Below, piece after piece: positions 8,090 through 18,072 of a DNA stretch of 33,584 bases. Position numbers and translations under genes: made by a program. The DNA comes from an uncultured Methylococcaceae bacterium. Lineage in GTDB: Bacteria; Pseudomonadota; Gammaproteobacteria; Methylococcales; Methylococcaceae. Where the stretch lies: positions 1 through 33,584 of the forward strand of contig CAIWDB010000320.1 of assembly GCA_903911305.1 (NCBI GenBank), read 5' to 3'. The notes beneath the pieces are model-generated. The model worked only from the letters and a program-made list of their open reading frames with translations. It ran no database searches and was not told the DNA's origin. Positions within the stretch are counted from its first letter, which is position 1. Every line of letters starts with the position of its first letter.

Positions 8090-9574
8090 ATGTTTGAAGT
8101 AGCCGACCTGAAAAATAAGGTTACCAAGTTAGAGTACGAAGCAGAGATATCTCTAATTAGGGAACAATTGCTTGATGTACAGCAGAAACTGGAAACCGCA
8201 GCAATACCTGTTTTGATCTTAATTGCTGGCGTTGATAGTTCAGGCAAGGGTGATCTGATTGCCAAATTGAATGAGTGGTTTGATCCTAGGTTTATGAGTA
8301 CCCATGCTTTTGGGTATGTATCGGATGAAGAAAGGGAAAGGCCAAATCATTGGCGATACTGGATGAGTCTTCCGCCAAGAGGTCGAATCGCAAATTATGC
8401 CATGGGATGGTATGGGCAAGTTCTTTCTGACCGACTCAATGGGCGTATAGGTAAAGGCAAATTGGAAAAGGAATTATCTCATATAAACAAGCTGGAAAAG
8501 GAATTAACTGATGATGGTGCTTTAATTATAAAATTTTGGCTGCATTTAAGTAAGGAGCAACAAAGGAAATTAGTTGCCAAACTAGAGAAAAATCCTGAAA
8601 CTTGTTGGCGCGTCACAAACGCTGAAAAAAGACACCTTAAACTTTATGATAAGTTTGTATGTATATGCGAACAAGTCATACGCTATACCAGTACACCAGA
8701 ATCACCTTGGCTTATTATCAACGGACTCGATTCAAATTATCGTCGTTTGACATCGGCTAAACATATTATTGAACGTATATCACTTCATTTGGAATTACAC
8801 CAAAATATAACCTCGATACCTATCAGTGCTGGCGAAAGTATCGCTAATGTAAAATCTGGGGTCAGTTTGTTAAGTTCACTGGATTTGACCAAGAAGTTGG
8901 AAAAGTCAGACTATCAAGAGAAGCTCGCCTTGTATCAAGGAAAAATAAGTCAATTTAGTCATAAAGCCCGACAAAGTAAGAAATCTACATTGTTGCTCTT
9001 TGAAGGATGGGATGCAGCCGGCAAAGGAGGGGTTATCAGGCGCATTACCCATGCCATGGATGCCCGCAATTATAGAGTAATCCCTATTGCTGCGCCTACC
9101 GATGAAGAAAAAGCCCGCCACTATCTTTGGCGGTTCTGGCGTCATCTACCCCGCGATGGCAAAGTCACAATTTATGATCGTAGTTGGTATGGGCGGGTTC
9201 TGGTTGAACGTGTTGAGGGTTTTGCCACTACAGCACAGTGGATGCGAGCTTATTCTGAAATCAATGACTTTGAGGAGGAATTAACCGAACATGGCATTAT
9301 TCTGTTAAAATTTTGGATGCACATTGACAGAGACGAACAATTGAGACGTTTCAAAATTCGAGAAGATACGGCTTATAAACGATATAAAATCACTACAGAA
9401 GATTTTAGAAATAGGGAGAAATGGGAACTCTACGAGTCTGCGGTGAATGAAATGATCACCCGGACAAGTACAGAATACGCTCCTTGGAATTTAGTTGAAG
9501 CGAATGATAAATATTTTGCAAGAATAAAAGTTTTATCTGAATTGTGTAAGGCTTATGCAAAGGGTTTGGGATAA
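8090..9574 (+). CDS. pap: Polyphosphate:AMP phosphotransferase, tandem PPK2 domains
   Basis: The 494-residue protein contains two PPK2 domains in tandem (about 1-240 and 265-494), the class II arrangement known for polyphosphate:AMP phosphotransferase, which makes ADP from AMP and polyphosphate. The C-terminal domain has an intact Walker A (EGWDAAGKGG, 305-314), the lid segment RHLPRDGKV and Walker B IYDRSWYGRV (Asp363). The N-terminal domain keeps a Walker A-like GVDSSGKGD (47-55) but has NYAMGWYGQ where the active domain has YDRSWYGR, so it lacks the acidic residue; in studied members the first domain is also non-catalytic. The ATG at 8090 follows an AGTGGA site. It is probably cytoplasmic and monocistronic, or shares a message with the small membrane protein gene 35 bp downstream. 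Confidence 0.92.
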   Translation: MFEVADLKNKVTKLEYEAEISLIREQLLDVQQKLETAAIPVLILIAGVDSSGKGDLIAKLNEWFDPRFMSTHAFGYVSDEERERPNHWRYWMSLPPRGRIANYAMGWYGQVLSDRLNGRIGKGKLEKELSHINKLEKELTDDGALIIKFWLHLSKEQQRKLVAKLEKNPETCWRVTNAEKRHLKLYDKFVCICEQVIRYTSTPESPWLIINGLDSNYRRLTSAKHIIERISLHLELHQNITSIPISAGESIANVKSGVSLLSSLDLTKKLEKSDYQEKLALYQGKISQFSHKARQSKKSTLLLFEGWDAAGKGGVIRRITHAMDARNYRVIPIAAPTDEEKARHYLWRFWRHLPRDGKVTIYDRSWYGRVLVERVEGFATTAQWMRAYSEINDFEEELTEHGIILLKFWMHIDRDEQLRRFKIREDTAYKRYKITTEDFRNREKWELYESAVNEMITRTSTEYAPWNLVEANDKYFARIKVLSELCKAYAKGLG

Positions 9575-9609
9575 AGGATGATTTTTTTTGAGAATATAAA
9601 GACTAAGTT

Positions 9610-10275
9610 TTGGATTTAAAAGTGGATAATAATTATACAAATGATAACGAGCATGTTTATTCAACTGAAGGCAGGCACCGTAAGCATGGTCATCGACATT
9701 CATCAAAAAGAAAATGGATTTATATTTTATCATTTATACTTTTTCTTGAAAGCATAGCTCTTTCAGGGGTATTGATTTGGGCAGCAAATATTGAAAGCGA
9801 AAATCGAGAGCATTTTGCAAAACAAAAGGAACTTGCGCAAATAATAAAAGATCAAAAGACAGAACTTGAAGCTCAACGATGGGATTTTAACAAATTAAAA
9901 TCAGAGCAAGCTAAAACTTGCCTCCCCAATCTAATGCAATTGGAATTTAAAAAAGTTTTGGAAATCAATAAAGATTATGTTAAAAATGCCATATTCTTTT
10001 TAACAGGAAATAACGATAAAAAGTTTCTTGAATTTAAACTTGTGTTACAAAATAATTCAAGTGGTAATATTGTGCCTAAAGTTGATGTTTTGTTTTTTAA
10101 TACCATGGGTAATCAAGTCGGTATAACTCAAATGGGTTATCAAAAAGATGAAACTCCTCCAACTCGTGATATATTGGAAAAAGGCGAGGTGCGTTCTTAT
10201 GATGGTACATTCGAAGTGAATATAAATGATGGTCAACCAGAATATATTATGATAAAAGTTAAAAATCAAAAATAA
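9610..10275 (+). CDS. Unknown single-pass membrane protein with coiled coil
   Basis: I do not recognise this 221-residue protein. It starts with a His/Lys/Arg-rich cytoplasmic segment (EGRHRKHGHRHSSKRK, about 20-35), then one membrane helix (about 36-58). A charged coiled-coil-like stretch follows at about 62-100. The C-terminal domain of about 110 residues looks beta-rich (KFLEFKLVLQNNSSGNIVPK, FFNTMGNQVG, GEVRSYDGTFEVNI) and by topology should be periplasmic. It contains a single Cys (CLPN, about 104). The start is uncertain: the frame begins with TTG at 9610, GTG at 9622 is an alternative, and neither has a strong ribosome-binding site. It lies 35 bp after the PPK2 gene and 66 bp before mnmG. 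The A+T content is higher than that of its neighbours. Confidence 0.65.
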   Translation: MDLKVDNNYTNDNEHVYSTEGRHRKHGHRHSSKRKWIYILSFILFLESIALSGVLIWAANIESENREHFAKQKELAQIIKDQKTELEAQRWDFNKLKSEQAKTCLPNLMQLEFKKVLEINKDYVKNAIFFLTGNNDKKFLEFKLVLQNNSSGNIVPKVDVLFFNTMGNQVGITQMGYQKDETPPTRDILEKGEVRSYDGTFEVNINDGQPEYIMIKVKNQK

Positions 10276-10341
10276 TGTTTTACCTCCTTTTGGTTAAAGC
10301 CATTAGATAAGATTTTTATTAGCTATTAATGAACAGTATTT

Positions 10342-12216
10342 ATGCAATTTACTTCAAACTTTGATGTAATCGTGGTGGGGGGCGGCCATGCTGGAACTGA
10401 AGCGGCTCTCGCTGCTTCGCGTAAGGGTGCCAAGACCCTTTTGCTGACTCAAAATATCGAAACTCTAGGTCAAATGAGTTGCAACCCCGCAATTGGAGGG
10501 ATAGGTAAGGGACACCTAGTCAAGGAGATAGATGCATTAGGTGGGGCAATGGCAAAAGCAATTGATTTGGCTGGTATACATTTTCGTATTCTTAACGCAA
10601 GCAAAGGGCCTGCGGTACGGGCAACTAGGGCACAGGCGGATCGGCAACTTTACAAACAGGCAATCCGTCATGCTTTGGAAACTCAGCCTAATCTTTGGCT
10701 TTTTCAGCAATCAGTTGCTGATTTAATCATTAAAAATGGATTGGTGTCTGGCGTAGTCACCCAAATGGGGACGAGCTTTATATCTGATTGTGTGGTTCTT
10801 ACTGTAGGCACTTTTCTAGCTGGCCGCATTCACATTGGAATGAATAATTATGAGGGGGGGCGGGCTGGCGATCCCCCGTCAAATCGTTTGTCTGTCAGTT
10901 TGCGCGAACTTCCTTTCAGAGTGAACCGTTTAAAGACCGGTACACCGCCGCGCATAGATAGTCGGTCAGTTGATTTCTCTGTCATGGAAGTTCAATCCGG
11001 TGATTCGCCTACCCCCTTTTTTTCCTTTATTGGCAGTTCTGAGGACCATCCTCGGCAGGTCTGTTGCCACATCACCCGGACAAACCAGAAAACCCACGAC
11101 ATTATCCGTTCTGGACTTGACCGTTCTCCTTTGTTCGCAGGGGTAATCGAAGGCGTAGGGCCACGCTATTGCCCTTCTATTGAAGATAAGGTGGTTCGAT
11201 TTGCCGATAAGGATTCCCATCAGATATTTATTGAACCGGAAGGTTTGAATAGTCTTGAACTCTATCCTAACGGCATATCCACTAGCTTGCCATTTGATGT
11301 GCAATTGGCACTTGTCCGCTCTATTCGCGGGATGGAAAATGCCCACATTACTCGGCCGGGTTATGCAATTGAATACGATTATTTTGATCCTAGGGATTTA
11401 AAATCGACTCTAGAATCGAAATATGTGGGAAATCTTTTTTTTGCGGGGCAAATCAATGGGACTACTGGATACGAAGAAGCAGCGGCACAAGGACTCATCG
11501 CAGGGCTAAATGCAGCATGCAAGGCAATCGGTGTGGAAACTTGGTCGCCTCGACGTGATGAAGCTTACATGGGTGTTATGATCGACGATCTCATCACTCA
11601 AGGTACATCGGAACCTTATCGCATGTTTACCAGTCGGGCAGAGTATCGACTTTTATTGAGAGAGGATAATGCTGATCTTCGTTTGACAGGGATAGGCCAT
11701 CGGCTAGGGATTGTTGACGACCAACGCTGGCATGTCTGTGAAAACAAGATTGAAAATATTGCCAAGCTCCAAACGGAGATGGCTTGCGCATGGGTGAAGC
11801 CAAATTCACCTGAAGCATTAAAACTAGAAGGTATTTTATCCAGCCCTTTGCAGCATGAAACCAATTTAACGGATTTGCTGCGTCGCCCTGAAATGAACAT
11901 TCGAATGTTATCGGCTATTTCTCAAAGCATTGCCAATGTTGTCGATGAAACTGTTCTGGATCAAGTGGATATACAAGCAAAATATTCCGGTTATATTGAA
12001 CGGCAAAAAAACGAGATTGACCGCGTCCGCCGTTATGATGACTGGTTTTTGCCTGATGAACTTGATTACGGGAATGTAGTCGGATTGTCCAATGAGGTAC
12101 GTGAAAAGCTGTCACGAAATATGCCGGAAACACTCGGGCAAGCTGCCCGGATACAAGGTGTAACCCCTGCGGCTATTTCTCTTTTGCTAGTTCATTTGAA
12201 AAAGAAAAGCGCTTAA
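10342..12216 (+). CDS. mnmG: tRNA uridine-5-carboxymethylaminomethyl modification enzyme MnmG
   Basis: At 624 residues this matches the FAD-dependent MnmG (GidA) family. The N-terminal FAD-binding motif is [16 protein letters not shown] (about 12-27), followed by the family signature [18 protein letters not shown]. Later blocks include [41 protein letters not shown] and the C-terminal [12 protein letters not shown]-like block. With MnmE (19.6 kb) it adds the carboxymethylaminomethyl group to wobble uridine 34 of certain tRNAs, using methylene-tetrahydrofolate, GTP and NADH. The TAA stop is immediately followed by the GTG start of rsmG, so mnmG-rsmG-parA-parB form one tight unit. mnmG commonly sits near the chromosomal origin. 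Confidence 0.97.
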   Translation: MQFTSNFDVIVVGGGHAGTEAALAASRKGAKTLLLTQNIETLGQMSCNPAIGGIGKGHLVKEIDALGGAMAKAIDLAGIHFRILNASKGPAVRATRAQADRQLYKQAIRHALETQPNLWLFQQSVADLIIKNGLVSGVVTQMGTSFISDCVVLTVGTFLAGRIHIGMNNYEGGRAGDPPSNRLSVSLRELPFRVNRLKTGTPPRIDSRSVDFSVMEVQSGDSPTPFFSFIGSSEDHPRQVCCHITRTNQKTHDIIRSGLDRSPLFAGVIEGVGPRYCPSIEDKVVRFADKDSHQIFIEPEGLNSLELYPNGISTSLPFDVQLALVRSIRGMENAHITRPGYAIEYDYFDPRDLKSTLESKYVGNLFFAGQINGTTGYEEAAAQGLIAGLNAACKAIGVETWSPRRDEAYMGVMIDDLITQGTSEPYRMFTSRAEYRLLLREDNADLRLTGIGHRLGIVDDQRWHVCENKIENIAKLQTEMACAWVKPNSPEALKLEGILSSPLQHETNLTDLLRRPEMNIRMLSAISQSIANVVDETVLDQVDIQAKYSGYIERQKNEIDRVRRYDDWFLPDELDYGNVVGLSNEVREKLSRNMPETLGQAARIQGVTPAAISLLLVHLKKKSA

Positions 12217-12840
12217 GTGGATTCGCTTGCCAAAATACTTGTCGATGGAATGTCGGCAATGAACGTGTCTGCCAGTCAGAAGCAACTAGGGCAATTGTTG
12301 GATTTTCTCCAGCTATTGAGGAAGTGGAATCGAGTTTATAATCTAACCTCCATTGACAATCCATCTGATATGGTGAGTTTGCATCTGCTAGATAGCCTTT
12401 CGATCCTACCCTACTTAAAAGGAATTCATGTTTTGGATGTCGGCACAGGGGCAGGTTTGCCTGGTTTGCCCTTGGCTATGCTTGCTACAGACAAGGAGTT
12501 TACTTTGTTGGACAGTAATTCGAAAAAAATTAGGTTTGTCAGGCAGGCAGCCATTGAGTTGGGCCTATCCAATGTGAAGGTCGAGCATATTAGAATTGAA
12601 CGGTTTGAGCCGGGGTTTGGCTTTGATAGTATTCTAGTGCGTGCATTCGCGAGTTTGAATGATGTGGTTTCCGAAACGATGCGACTTCTAAATCCAGGAG
12701 GTGTTATATTAGCTCAGAAGGGCAAATTGCCTCAAAATGAAATCATCGAACTTGACAATCAACTGATTCAGGTTATTCCGTTAAAAATACCGGGTATTGG
12801 AGTCGAGAGGCATTTAGTATCAATTGGGATCGAAAGTTAG
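12217..12840 (+). CDS. rsmG: 16S rRNA (guanine-527-N7)-methyltransferase RsmG
   Basis: The 207-residue protein (GidB) methylates N7 of G527 in 16S rRNA using S-adenosylmethionine. It has the family's first block LLRKWNRVYNLTSI, then HLLDSLSILPYL, the SAM-binding loop VLDVGTGAGLPGLPLAM, and the LLDSNSKKIRFV motif. VRAFASLND and a QKGKLP segment follow, as in Escherichia RsmG. The start is GTG at 12217, directly after the mnmG stop with no spacer, so translation is probably coupled. Loss of this enzyme gives low-level streptomycin resistance in other bacteria. Confidence 0.96.
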   Translation: MDSLAKILVDGMSAMNVSASQKQLGQLLDFLQLLRKWNRVYNLTSIDNPSDMVSLHLLDSLSILPYLKGIHVLDVGTGAGLPGLPLAMLATDKEFTLLDSNSKKIRFVRQAAIELGLSNVKVEHIRIERFEPGFGFDSILVRAFASLNDVVSETMRLLNPGGVILAQKGKLPQNEIIELDNQLIQVIPLKIPGIGVERHLVSIGIES

Positions 12841-12841
12841 T

Positions 12842-13639
12842 ATGGGTAAAATTATTGCAGTTGCAAACCAGAAAGGTGGCGTTGGGAAAACGACCACTAG
12901 TGTCAATTTAGCTGCATCCTTGGCCGCCACACATCACCTTGTTTTATTGGTTGACATTGATCCCCAAGGTAATGCGACTATGGGTTGTGGCGTAGACAAA
13001 AAGCATTTACAGCTATCCTCTTATGAAGTTATTCTCAAACTATCTTCTGCAAAGGAGGCCATTGTCCAATTGGGAGGAGAACTGAATTTCCATGTCCTTC
13101 CGGGAAATGGCGATTTGACAGCCGCACAGGTGGAGTTGTTTAAAATGGACGATCGTGAACGGGCCTTGGCCGATGCCTTGGCAACTTGTCGCAATGACTA
13201 CCAATATATCATCATTGACTGTCCACCCTCCTTAAATATGTTGACACTCAACGCCTTAGTAGCTGCTGATAGCGTTTTGATTCCAATGCAATGCGAATAT
13301 TATGCATTGGAAGGCTTGTCTGATTTAATGGATACGGTCAGAAATATTCGCAATACGGTTAATCCAAATTTGGCAATTGAAGGTCTATTAAGGACTATGT
13401 ATGATCCCCGAAACCGTCTAACCAACGAAGTTTCAGATCAATTAGCCAAGCATTTCGCTGATAAACTGATGAAAACAGTTATTCCCCGCAATATTAGGCT
13501 GGCAGAAGCTCCGAGCCATGGTCTGCCGGTGATGTATTATGACAAATCGTCTAGTGGGGCGTTGGCTTATCTTGCCCTAGCCGGGGAAATTGTTCGTCGC
13601 AATGGTACCCATGCAGTTAAGGGAAGTAAAAATAAATGA
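12842..13639 (+). CDS. parA: Chromosome partitioning ATPase ParA (Soj)
   Basis: The 265-residue protein begins MGKIIAVANQKGGVGKTTT, the deviant Walker A of the ParA/MinD family (11-18). It continues with DIDPQGNATMGCG, DCPPSLNMLTLNAL and the EYYALEGLSDL block typical of chromosomal Soj proteins. It binds DNA non-specifically in the ATP form and works with ParB to segregate newly replicated origins. A frame extending back to 12824 exists inside rsmG, but the ATG at 12842 places the Walker motif where the family has it and sits 1 bp after the rsmG stop. Its stop overlaps the parB start. Confidence 0.97.
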   Translation: MGKIIAVANQKGGVGKTTTSVNLAASLAATHHLVLLVDIDPQGNATMGCGVDKKHLQLSSYEVILKLSSAKEAIVQLGGELNFHVLPGNGDLTAAQVELFKMDDRERALADALATCRNDYQYIIIDCPPSLNMLTLNALVAADSVLIPMQCEYYALEGLSDLMDTVRNIRNTVNPNLAIEGLLRTMYDPRNRLTNEVSDQLAKHFADKLMKTVIPRNIRLAEAPSHGLPVMYYDKSSSGALAYLALAGEIVRRNGTHAVKGSKNK

Positions 13640-14517
13640 GTATTAAAAAAAGAGGTTTGGGGCGCGGATTAGACGCACTATTGGGTAATGTTAACTTAAC
13701 CGATACAACTGTTGTTGTTTCGGAAAAGGAAAAGATACATTTTCTGCCTATCGAGTATTTGAAGAGTAGTCGATTCCAACCTCGTAAAGACTTTGATCCG
13801 GCTAAACTACAAGAATTGGCTGATTCCATCAGTTCCCAAGGTGTCATCCAACCCGTCGTAGTCAGGCCCATTGCAGAAAATAGCTATGAAATAGTTGCGG
13901 GCGAGCGGCGTTGGAGAGCCGCTCAATTAGCTCGTTTGCACGATATTCCTGTCGTGGTGCGTCATGTAACCGACCAGTCAGCCTTGGCTATCGCATTGAT
14001 TGAAAACCTTCAACGCGAAGATTTAAACCCATTGGAAGAGGCTGAAGCACTTAAGCGCTTACAAGATGAGTTTTCGCTTACTCACCAGCAAATCGCAGAC
14101 GCTGTCAGCAAATCCCGTGCAACCGTCACCAATTTGTTACGCCTTAATGAATTACATCCAGAAGCAAAGGATTTGTTACTTAAACGCAAGATTGAAATGG
14201 GTCATGCCCGCGCCATACTTTCGTTGGAACACTCAAGACAAGCGGAACTGGCAAACAAGATTGCTGATAAAAATTTATCGGTGAGGGAAACTGAAGCCAT
14301 TGTCCGTAAACTTCAGGAAGAATCTAATAACAATCTAAAACCCCCAACCAAGTTACGCGATCCAGACATAATGAGTCTTGAAGAACGTGTTACCCAATCT
14401 ATTGGTGCAAAAGCACAGATACAGCATACTGAAAAGGGTTCTGGCAAGCTAGTCATTATTTACGATAGTTTGGAACAACTCGAAGGTGTTCTTGAGCGAT
14501 TTACGATTAATGTATAA
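13636..14517 (+). CDS. parB: Chromosome partitioning protein ParB (Spo0J)
   Basis: The 293-residue product has the N-terminal GLGRGLDALLG arm that touches ParA, the ParB/Srx CTP-binding domain with SRFQPRKDFD and the CTP/parS-linked GERRWRA motif (89-95), the IENLQREDLNPLEEAEA box (122-138), and a helix-turn-helix (about 148-170, THQQIADAVSKSRATVTNLL). A C-terminal dimerisation region ends the protein. ParB loads on parS sites as a CTP-dependent clamp and organises the origin region. The ATG overlaps the parA stop in an ATGA arrangement, giving coupled translation. By eye I found no parS palindrome centred on CACGTG with TGTTTC-like flanks in the window. Confidence 0.97.
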   Translation: MSIKKRGLGRGLDALLGNVNLTDTTVVVSEKEKIHFLPIEYLKSSRFQPRKDFDPAKLQELADSISSQGVIQPVVVRPIAENSYEIVAGERRWRAAQLARLHDIPVVVRHVTDQSALAIALIENLQREDLNPLEEAEALKRLQDEFSLTHQQIADAVSKSRATVTNLLRLNELHPEAKDLLLKRKIEMGHARAILSLEHSRQAELANKIADKNLSVRETEAIVRKLQEESNNNLKPPTKLRDPDIMSLEERVTQSIGAKAQIQHTEKGSGKLVIIYDSLEQLEGVLERFTINV

Positions 14518-14561
14518 GTTCAATACGGAAATAGTAAACATTCATTATTTTTGGAGGCAAA

Positions 14562-16496
14562 ATGAAGATACCTTCCCAATTTGATTCAATCCGAAAAACT
14601 ATCAGTGAAGCTTGGTCCAAGCTTTCCAATTGGTTAGGTTTGGCAGATAAACCTGACATGGAAATCAATCCGCCAAGAAATAAGGATCAAATGGGAAAAA
14701 GGGAATTTTTTGGCTATCTGATGCTTTTGTTCTTCAGTATATGGATATGGATTGGAATCAACGATATTAGACAGAATGAAATTCCTTATAGTGATTTTCT
14801 GAAAATGGCTAAGGAAAATCAAATTGATCAAGCTGTCGTCAGTGAACAAAATATCAGTGGTATGTTGAAACCAGACGCTGCTGATAAACAAGGTAAACCA
14901 TTTGTCACAATTCCTTTATGGAATCAACAATTAGCTGACAGTCTTGATAAAGGAAATGTTAAATACACGGTTCGTTACGGTAGTAATTGGTTAGGAAATT
15001 TCATCGTCAATTGGCTATTGCCTTTAGGCTTGATTTTTTTGATATGGGGTTGGATGGCCCGGCGCATGGGGGGTGGCGGTGGTATTCTAAGTTTGGGCAA
15101 AAGCCGTGTGCATATCCATCCTGAATCTTTACCTAAGGTGACATTTAGCGATGTGGCCGGGGCTGAAGATGCGAAGCAAGAATTAAGGGAGACCATTGAA
15201 TTTCTCCAAGATCCAACACGCATTCAACGCTTGGGTGGGCGAATGCCCAAGGGAGTTCTGTTGGTCGGTCAGCCAGGTACAGGTAAAACACTGCTTGCCC
15301 GTGCAGTTTCCGGGGAAGCGGGAGTTCCCTTCTTCAATATAAGCGGTTCGGAATTCATCGAGATGTTCGTTGGCCTTGGAGCTTCGCGAGTGCGCGATTT
15401 GTTCGAGCAGGCTAGGCAGAAAGCACCATGCATTATTTTTATTGACGAGCTTGATGCCATTGGTCGTTCCCGTGGCGGACCTGTTGCCATGGGCGGGCAT
15501 GATGAACGTGAGCAAACGCTAAACCAACTGCTTACTGAGATGGATGGTTTTGATCCGTCGGTTGGCGTTGTGGTGATGGCTGCCACCAACCGACCTGAAA
15601 TTTTGGACAAGGCCCTGCTCCGTTCCGGGCGTTTTGATCGCCAGATCGTTGTGGACAAACCGAGTTTGGATGACCGCATTGAAATACTCAAACTGCACAC
15701 TCAATCAATGACGCTTGGGCCTGATATCCAGTTGCGAGTCATTGCTCAGCGGACGCCCGGTTTTGTTGGTGCCGATTTAGCCAATGTTGCCAACGAAGCG
15801 GCGATTATTGCCGTTCGTGAAAATCATGACAATGTCGGTATGCAAGATTTTGAATCAGCAATAGATCGAGTGATGGCTGGACCGGAGAAGAAGAATCGTG
15901 TTTTGAATGAGGCTGAAAAACGTCGGGTGGCATACCATGAAGCAGGCCATGCATTAGTCGCCGAATGTGTCCCCAATGGTGAACCGATTCATAAAGTGTC
16001 TATCATTCCTCGCGGTGCAGTGGCATTGGGTTATACCTTGCAATTGCCTGTGGAGGAGAAGTTTCTTTCCACAGAACCTGAGCTTCGCGATCAAATTGCC
16101 ATTTTGTTAGGTGGTCAAACTGCTGAGATGATAGTGTTTGGGTCAGTTTCGACGGGTGCGCAGAATGATTTGGAACGTGCTTCTGAAATTGCCCGAGCCA
16201 TGGTTTGCCAGCTTGGTATGAACAAGAAGCTTGGGCCACTTGCTTACGGCAAACGCCAACAACTTGCCTATTTGGGCATGGAAACGAGTGAAGAGCGCAA
16301 TTTTAGCGAAGAGACCGCTCGCATTATTGATGCCGAAGTCAAGGAACTTGTCGAAGAAGGGCAACGCAGAGCCGAGCAATATATCTTACAAATGCGCGCT
16401 GCATTGGATGCCATTGCAGAACGCTTACAGGATAAAGAAGTTGTCAGCGGGGAAGAAATTAAACAATTGATGAAGTTCAGTCAGGATATAAGCTGA
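14562..16496 (+). CDS. ftsH: ATP-dependent zinc metalloprotease FtsH
   Basis: The 644-residue product has two membrane helices (about 49-66 and 147-166) flanking a periplasmic domain, then the AAA+ module with Walker A GQPGTGKT (236-243), Walker [12 protein letters not shown] (291-301) and the second region of homology [20 protein letters not shown]. The M41 protease zinc site is HEAGH (459-463). It extracts and degrades membrane and short-lived cytoplasmic proteins. Compared with Escherichia FtsH, which starts just before its first helix, this one has an extra cytoplasmic N-terminus of about 48 residues. It is also not in the usual rlmE-ftsH-folP context, so it may be a second paralogue. The ATG has a strong TGGAGG site 7 nt upstream. 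It follows parB by 44 bp and is closed by a hairpin. Confidence 0.96.
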   Translation: MKIPSQFDSIRKTISEAWSKLSNWLGLADKPDMEINPPRNKDQMGKREFFGYLMLLFFSIWIWIGINDIRQNEIPYSDFLKMAKENQIDQAVVSEQNISGMLKPDAADKQGKPFVTIPLWNQQLADSLDKGNVKYTVRYGSNWLGNFIVNWLLPLGLIFLIWGWMARRMGGGGGILSLGKSRVHIHPESLPKVTFSDVAGAEDAKQELRETIEFLQDPTRIQRLGGRMPKGVLLVGQPGTGKTLLARAVSGEAGVPFFNISGSEFIEMFVGLGASRVRDLFEQARQKAPCIIFIDELDAIGRSRGGPVAMGGHDEREQTLNQLLTEMDGFDPSVGVVVMAATNRPEILDKALLRSGRFDRQIVVDKPSLDDRIEILKLHTQSMTLGPDIQLRVIAQRTPGFVGADLANVANEAAIIAVRENHDNVGMQDFESAIDRVMAGPEKKNRVLNEAEKRRVAYHEAGHALVAECVPNGEPIHKVSIIPRGAVALGYTLQLPVEEKFLSTEPELRDQIAILLGGQTAEMIVFGSVSTGAQNDLERASEIARAMVCQLGMNKKLGPLAYGKRQQLAYLGMETSEERNFSEETARIIDAEVKELVEEGQRRAEQYILQMRAALDAIAERLQDKEVVSGEEIKQLMKFSQDIS

Positions 16497-16506
16497 TTTG
16501 ATGAAT

Positions 16507-16532
16507 AAGCGTCAAAACTTGCTTTGACGCTT
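16507..16532 (+). terminator. Hairpin after ftsH, probable terminator
   Basis: AAGCGTCAAA (16507-16516) and TTTGACGCTT (16523-16532) form a perfect 10-bp stem with a 6-nt loop, 11 bp after the ftsH stop. The following T-run is weak (CGCTTTAATCC). The same stem core recurs in the repeat at 26526-26627, so it may be a dispersed repeat used as a terminator between the convergent ftsH and speD genes. Confidence 0.6.
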
Positions 16533-16590
16533 CGCTTTAATCCTGATAGTTATTCTGGTGGGAATCGAAAGTTAATACTGTTTAGGTTTG

Positions 16591-17388
16591 TTATCGGCGC
16601 AGTTTATAATTACGCCCATAGAATATCTCAGCCATTTCTTGTTTAAGTCTTTTCTGGATGGATTGCCTTTCTTCATCTGCCAAGGCATCTTTGTCGGTCT
16701 CAAACAGGTAGTTGTCGAGATTGAAATCTTTCAGGATCATCTTGGTATGGAAAATCTTTTCCTGATAGACATTGACATCAATCATCTGATAACGATCAGC
16801 CGTGACATCTGCAATATAGTTTTGTATTGAAGTGATTTCATGGTCGATGTAATGTTTCTGCCCACTGATGTCTCTAGTGAAACCGCGCACACGATAATCC
16901 ATGATGACTATATCAGACTCAAAACTACGAATCAGATAGTTCAGAGCTTTTAGCGGAGAAATCCGGCCACAGGTGGAAACGTCAATATCCGCCCTAAATG
17001 TGCTTAAACCATTATAGGGATGGCTTTCTGGATAAGTGTGGACAGTAATGTGGCTTTTGTCCAAATGTGCCACCACTGATTCAGGCAATGGCCCTGGGGC
17101 TTCAGTGTTGCTTATATTGCTGGCAGTGTGATCCCCTTCAGAGATAAGCATAGTCACGCTTGCGCCTTGGGGTTCGTAATCTTGACGGGCTATATTTAAA
17201 ATCTCAGCCCCAATAATATGAGTGACATCCGTCAATATCTGTGTCAAGCGTTTGGCGCTATAAGCTTCGTCGATGTATTCGATATAACGGCGCTGCTGTT
17301 GTTCTGACTTGGCATAGCAGATGTCATATATGTTGAAACTTAGTGATTTGGTTAAGTTGTTAAAACCGTGTAATTGCAACTTTTCCAT
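16591..17388 (-). CDS. speD: S-adenosylmethionine decarboxylase proenzyme (Escherichia type)
   Basis: The 265-residue protein aligns along its length with Escherichia SpeD as I recall it. It shares [75 protein letters not shown] and [11 protein letters not shown]. The proenzyme cleaves itself before Ser112 (LDKS-H), which becomes the pyruvoyl cofactor. It makes decarboxylated S-adenosylmethionine, the aminopropyl donor for spermidine. No speE is adjacent, so the partner synthase must be encoded elsewhere. The gene is minus strand and convergent with ftsH. It lies 117 bp beyond the OsmC-like gene on the same strand, and that gap contains no obvious terminator. Confidence 0.96.
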   Translation of the reverse strand: MEKLQLHGFNNLTKSLSFNIYDICYAKSEQQQRRYIEYIDEAYSAKRLTQILTDVTHIIGAEILNIARQDYEPQGASVTMLISEGDHTASNISNTEAPGPLPESVVAHLDKSHITVHTYPESHPYNGLSTFRADIDVSTCGRISPLKALNYLIRSFESDIVIMDYRVRGFTRDISGQKHYIDHEITSIQNYIADVTADRYQMIDVNVYQEKIFHTKMILKDFNLDNYLFETDKDALADEERQSIQKRLKQEMAEIFYGRNYKLRR

Positions 17389-17505
17389 CGAATTAGGATT
17401 ACCCCATCTAGGTTCAGCGACATAGGGTCAGCAAAAGCTTAAACCAAGTATGTCGTCTAAATTGTTAATATTTGGCTGATTCAGTTAACTAGACTGTTGG
17501 CCTAG

Positions 17506-17922
17506 TCAGACCTCGATAATTTCATAGTCGTGGGTAATCTCGGCAGATTTCCCCAACATGATTGATGCGGAGCAGTATTTTTCCGCCGATAGTTCAATAG
17601 CCCTTTTAACTGCCGATTCGGTTAAATTCTTGCCTTTAATCACATAATGTATGTTGATTCTAGTGAATACCTTGGGATCAGTTTCGGCCCTTTCTGCATC
17701 CAATAGAATTTCACAATCCTTGATGTCATGGCGTCCTTTTTTGAGGATAAGTATTATATCGAATGCGGTACACCCCCCCATCCCCATAAGTAACATTTCC
17801 ATCGGCCTGACACCAAGATTTTGTCCGCCATTTTCCGGTGGCCCGTCTAACACAACACTATGCCCGCTGCCTGATTCAGCTACAAACTTAGAGTTTTCCA
17901 CCCACAATACACGTGCTTTCAT
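17506..17922 (-). CDS. OsmC/YhfA-family protein
   Basis: The 138-residue product matches the YhfA branch of the OsmC superfamily. Shared blocks are MKARVLWVE, SGSGHSVVLDG, RPMEMLLMGMGGCTAFDI, LKKGRHDIKDCEILL, and SAEKYCSASIML. OsmC proteins are thiol peroxidases with two conserved cysteines, one in GGCTA and one in KYCS, both present here. The physiological substrate of YhfA-type members is not settled. The frame extends to a TTG at 17928, but the ATG at 17922 aligns with the family start and has an AGGT site upstream. It is transcribed toward speD and diverges from the CCA enzyme gene. Confidence 0.9.
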   Translation of the reverse strand: MKARVLWVENSKFVAESGSGHSVVLDGPPENGGQNLGVRPMEMLLMGMGGCTAFDIILILKKGRHDIKDCEILLDAERAETDPKVFTRINIHYVIKGKNLTESAVKRAIELSAEKYCSASIMLGKSAEITHDYEIIEV

Positions 17923-18072
17923 GAACAAACTTACCTGAAAAAATATAGTAAATAGATTAACACAAAACCTGTCAACACCAATGACTTTTGGTCATTTGAA
18001 CGGCTGCTGAGATGTTACAATTTGACTGTTCCTAGAAAATGAATTATTTACATTGAAACAAGCCGAACATTG

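Noticed and set aside
8074-8265. Minus-strand frame at the start of the PPK2 gene
   Set aside because: It overlaps the conserved first PPK2 domain and lacks support.
15269-15700. Long minus-strand frame of 143 codons inside ftsH
   Set aside because: It overlaps the conserved AAA+ core of ftsH and has no family resemblance.
17905-17915. CACGTG sequence as a parS core
   Set aside because: The flanks do not match the TGTTTC/GAAACA arms of parS, and it lies at the start of the OsmC-like coding region.
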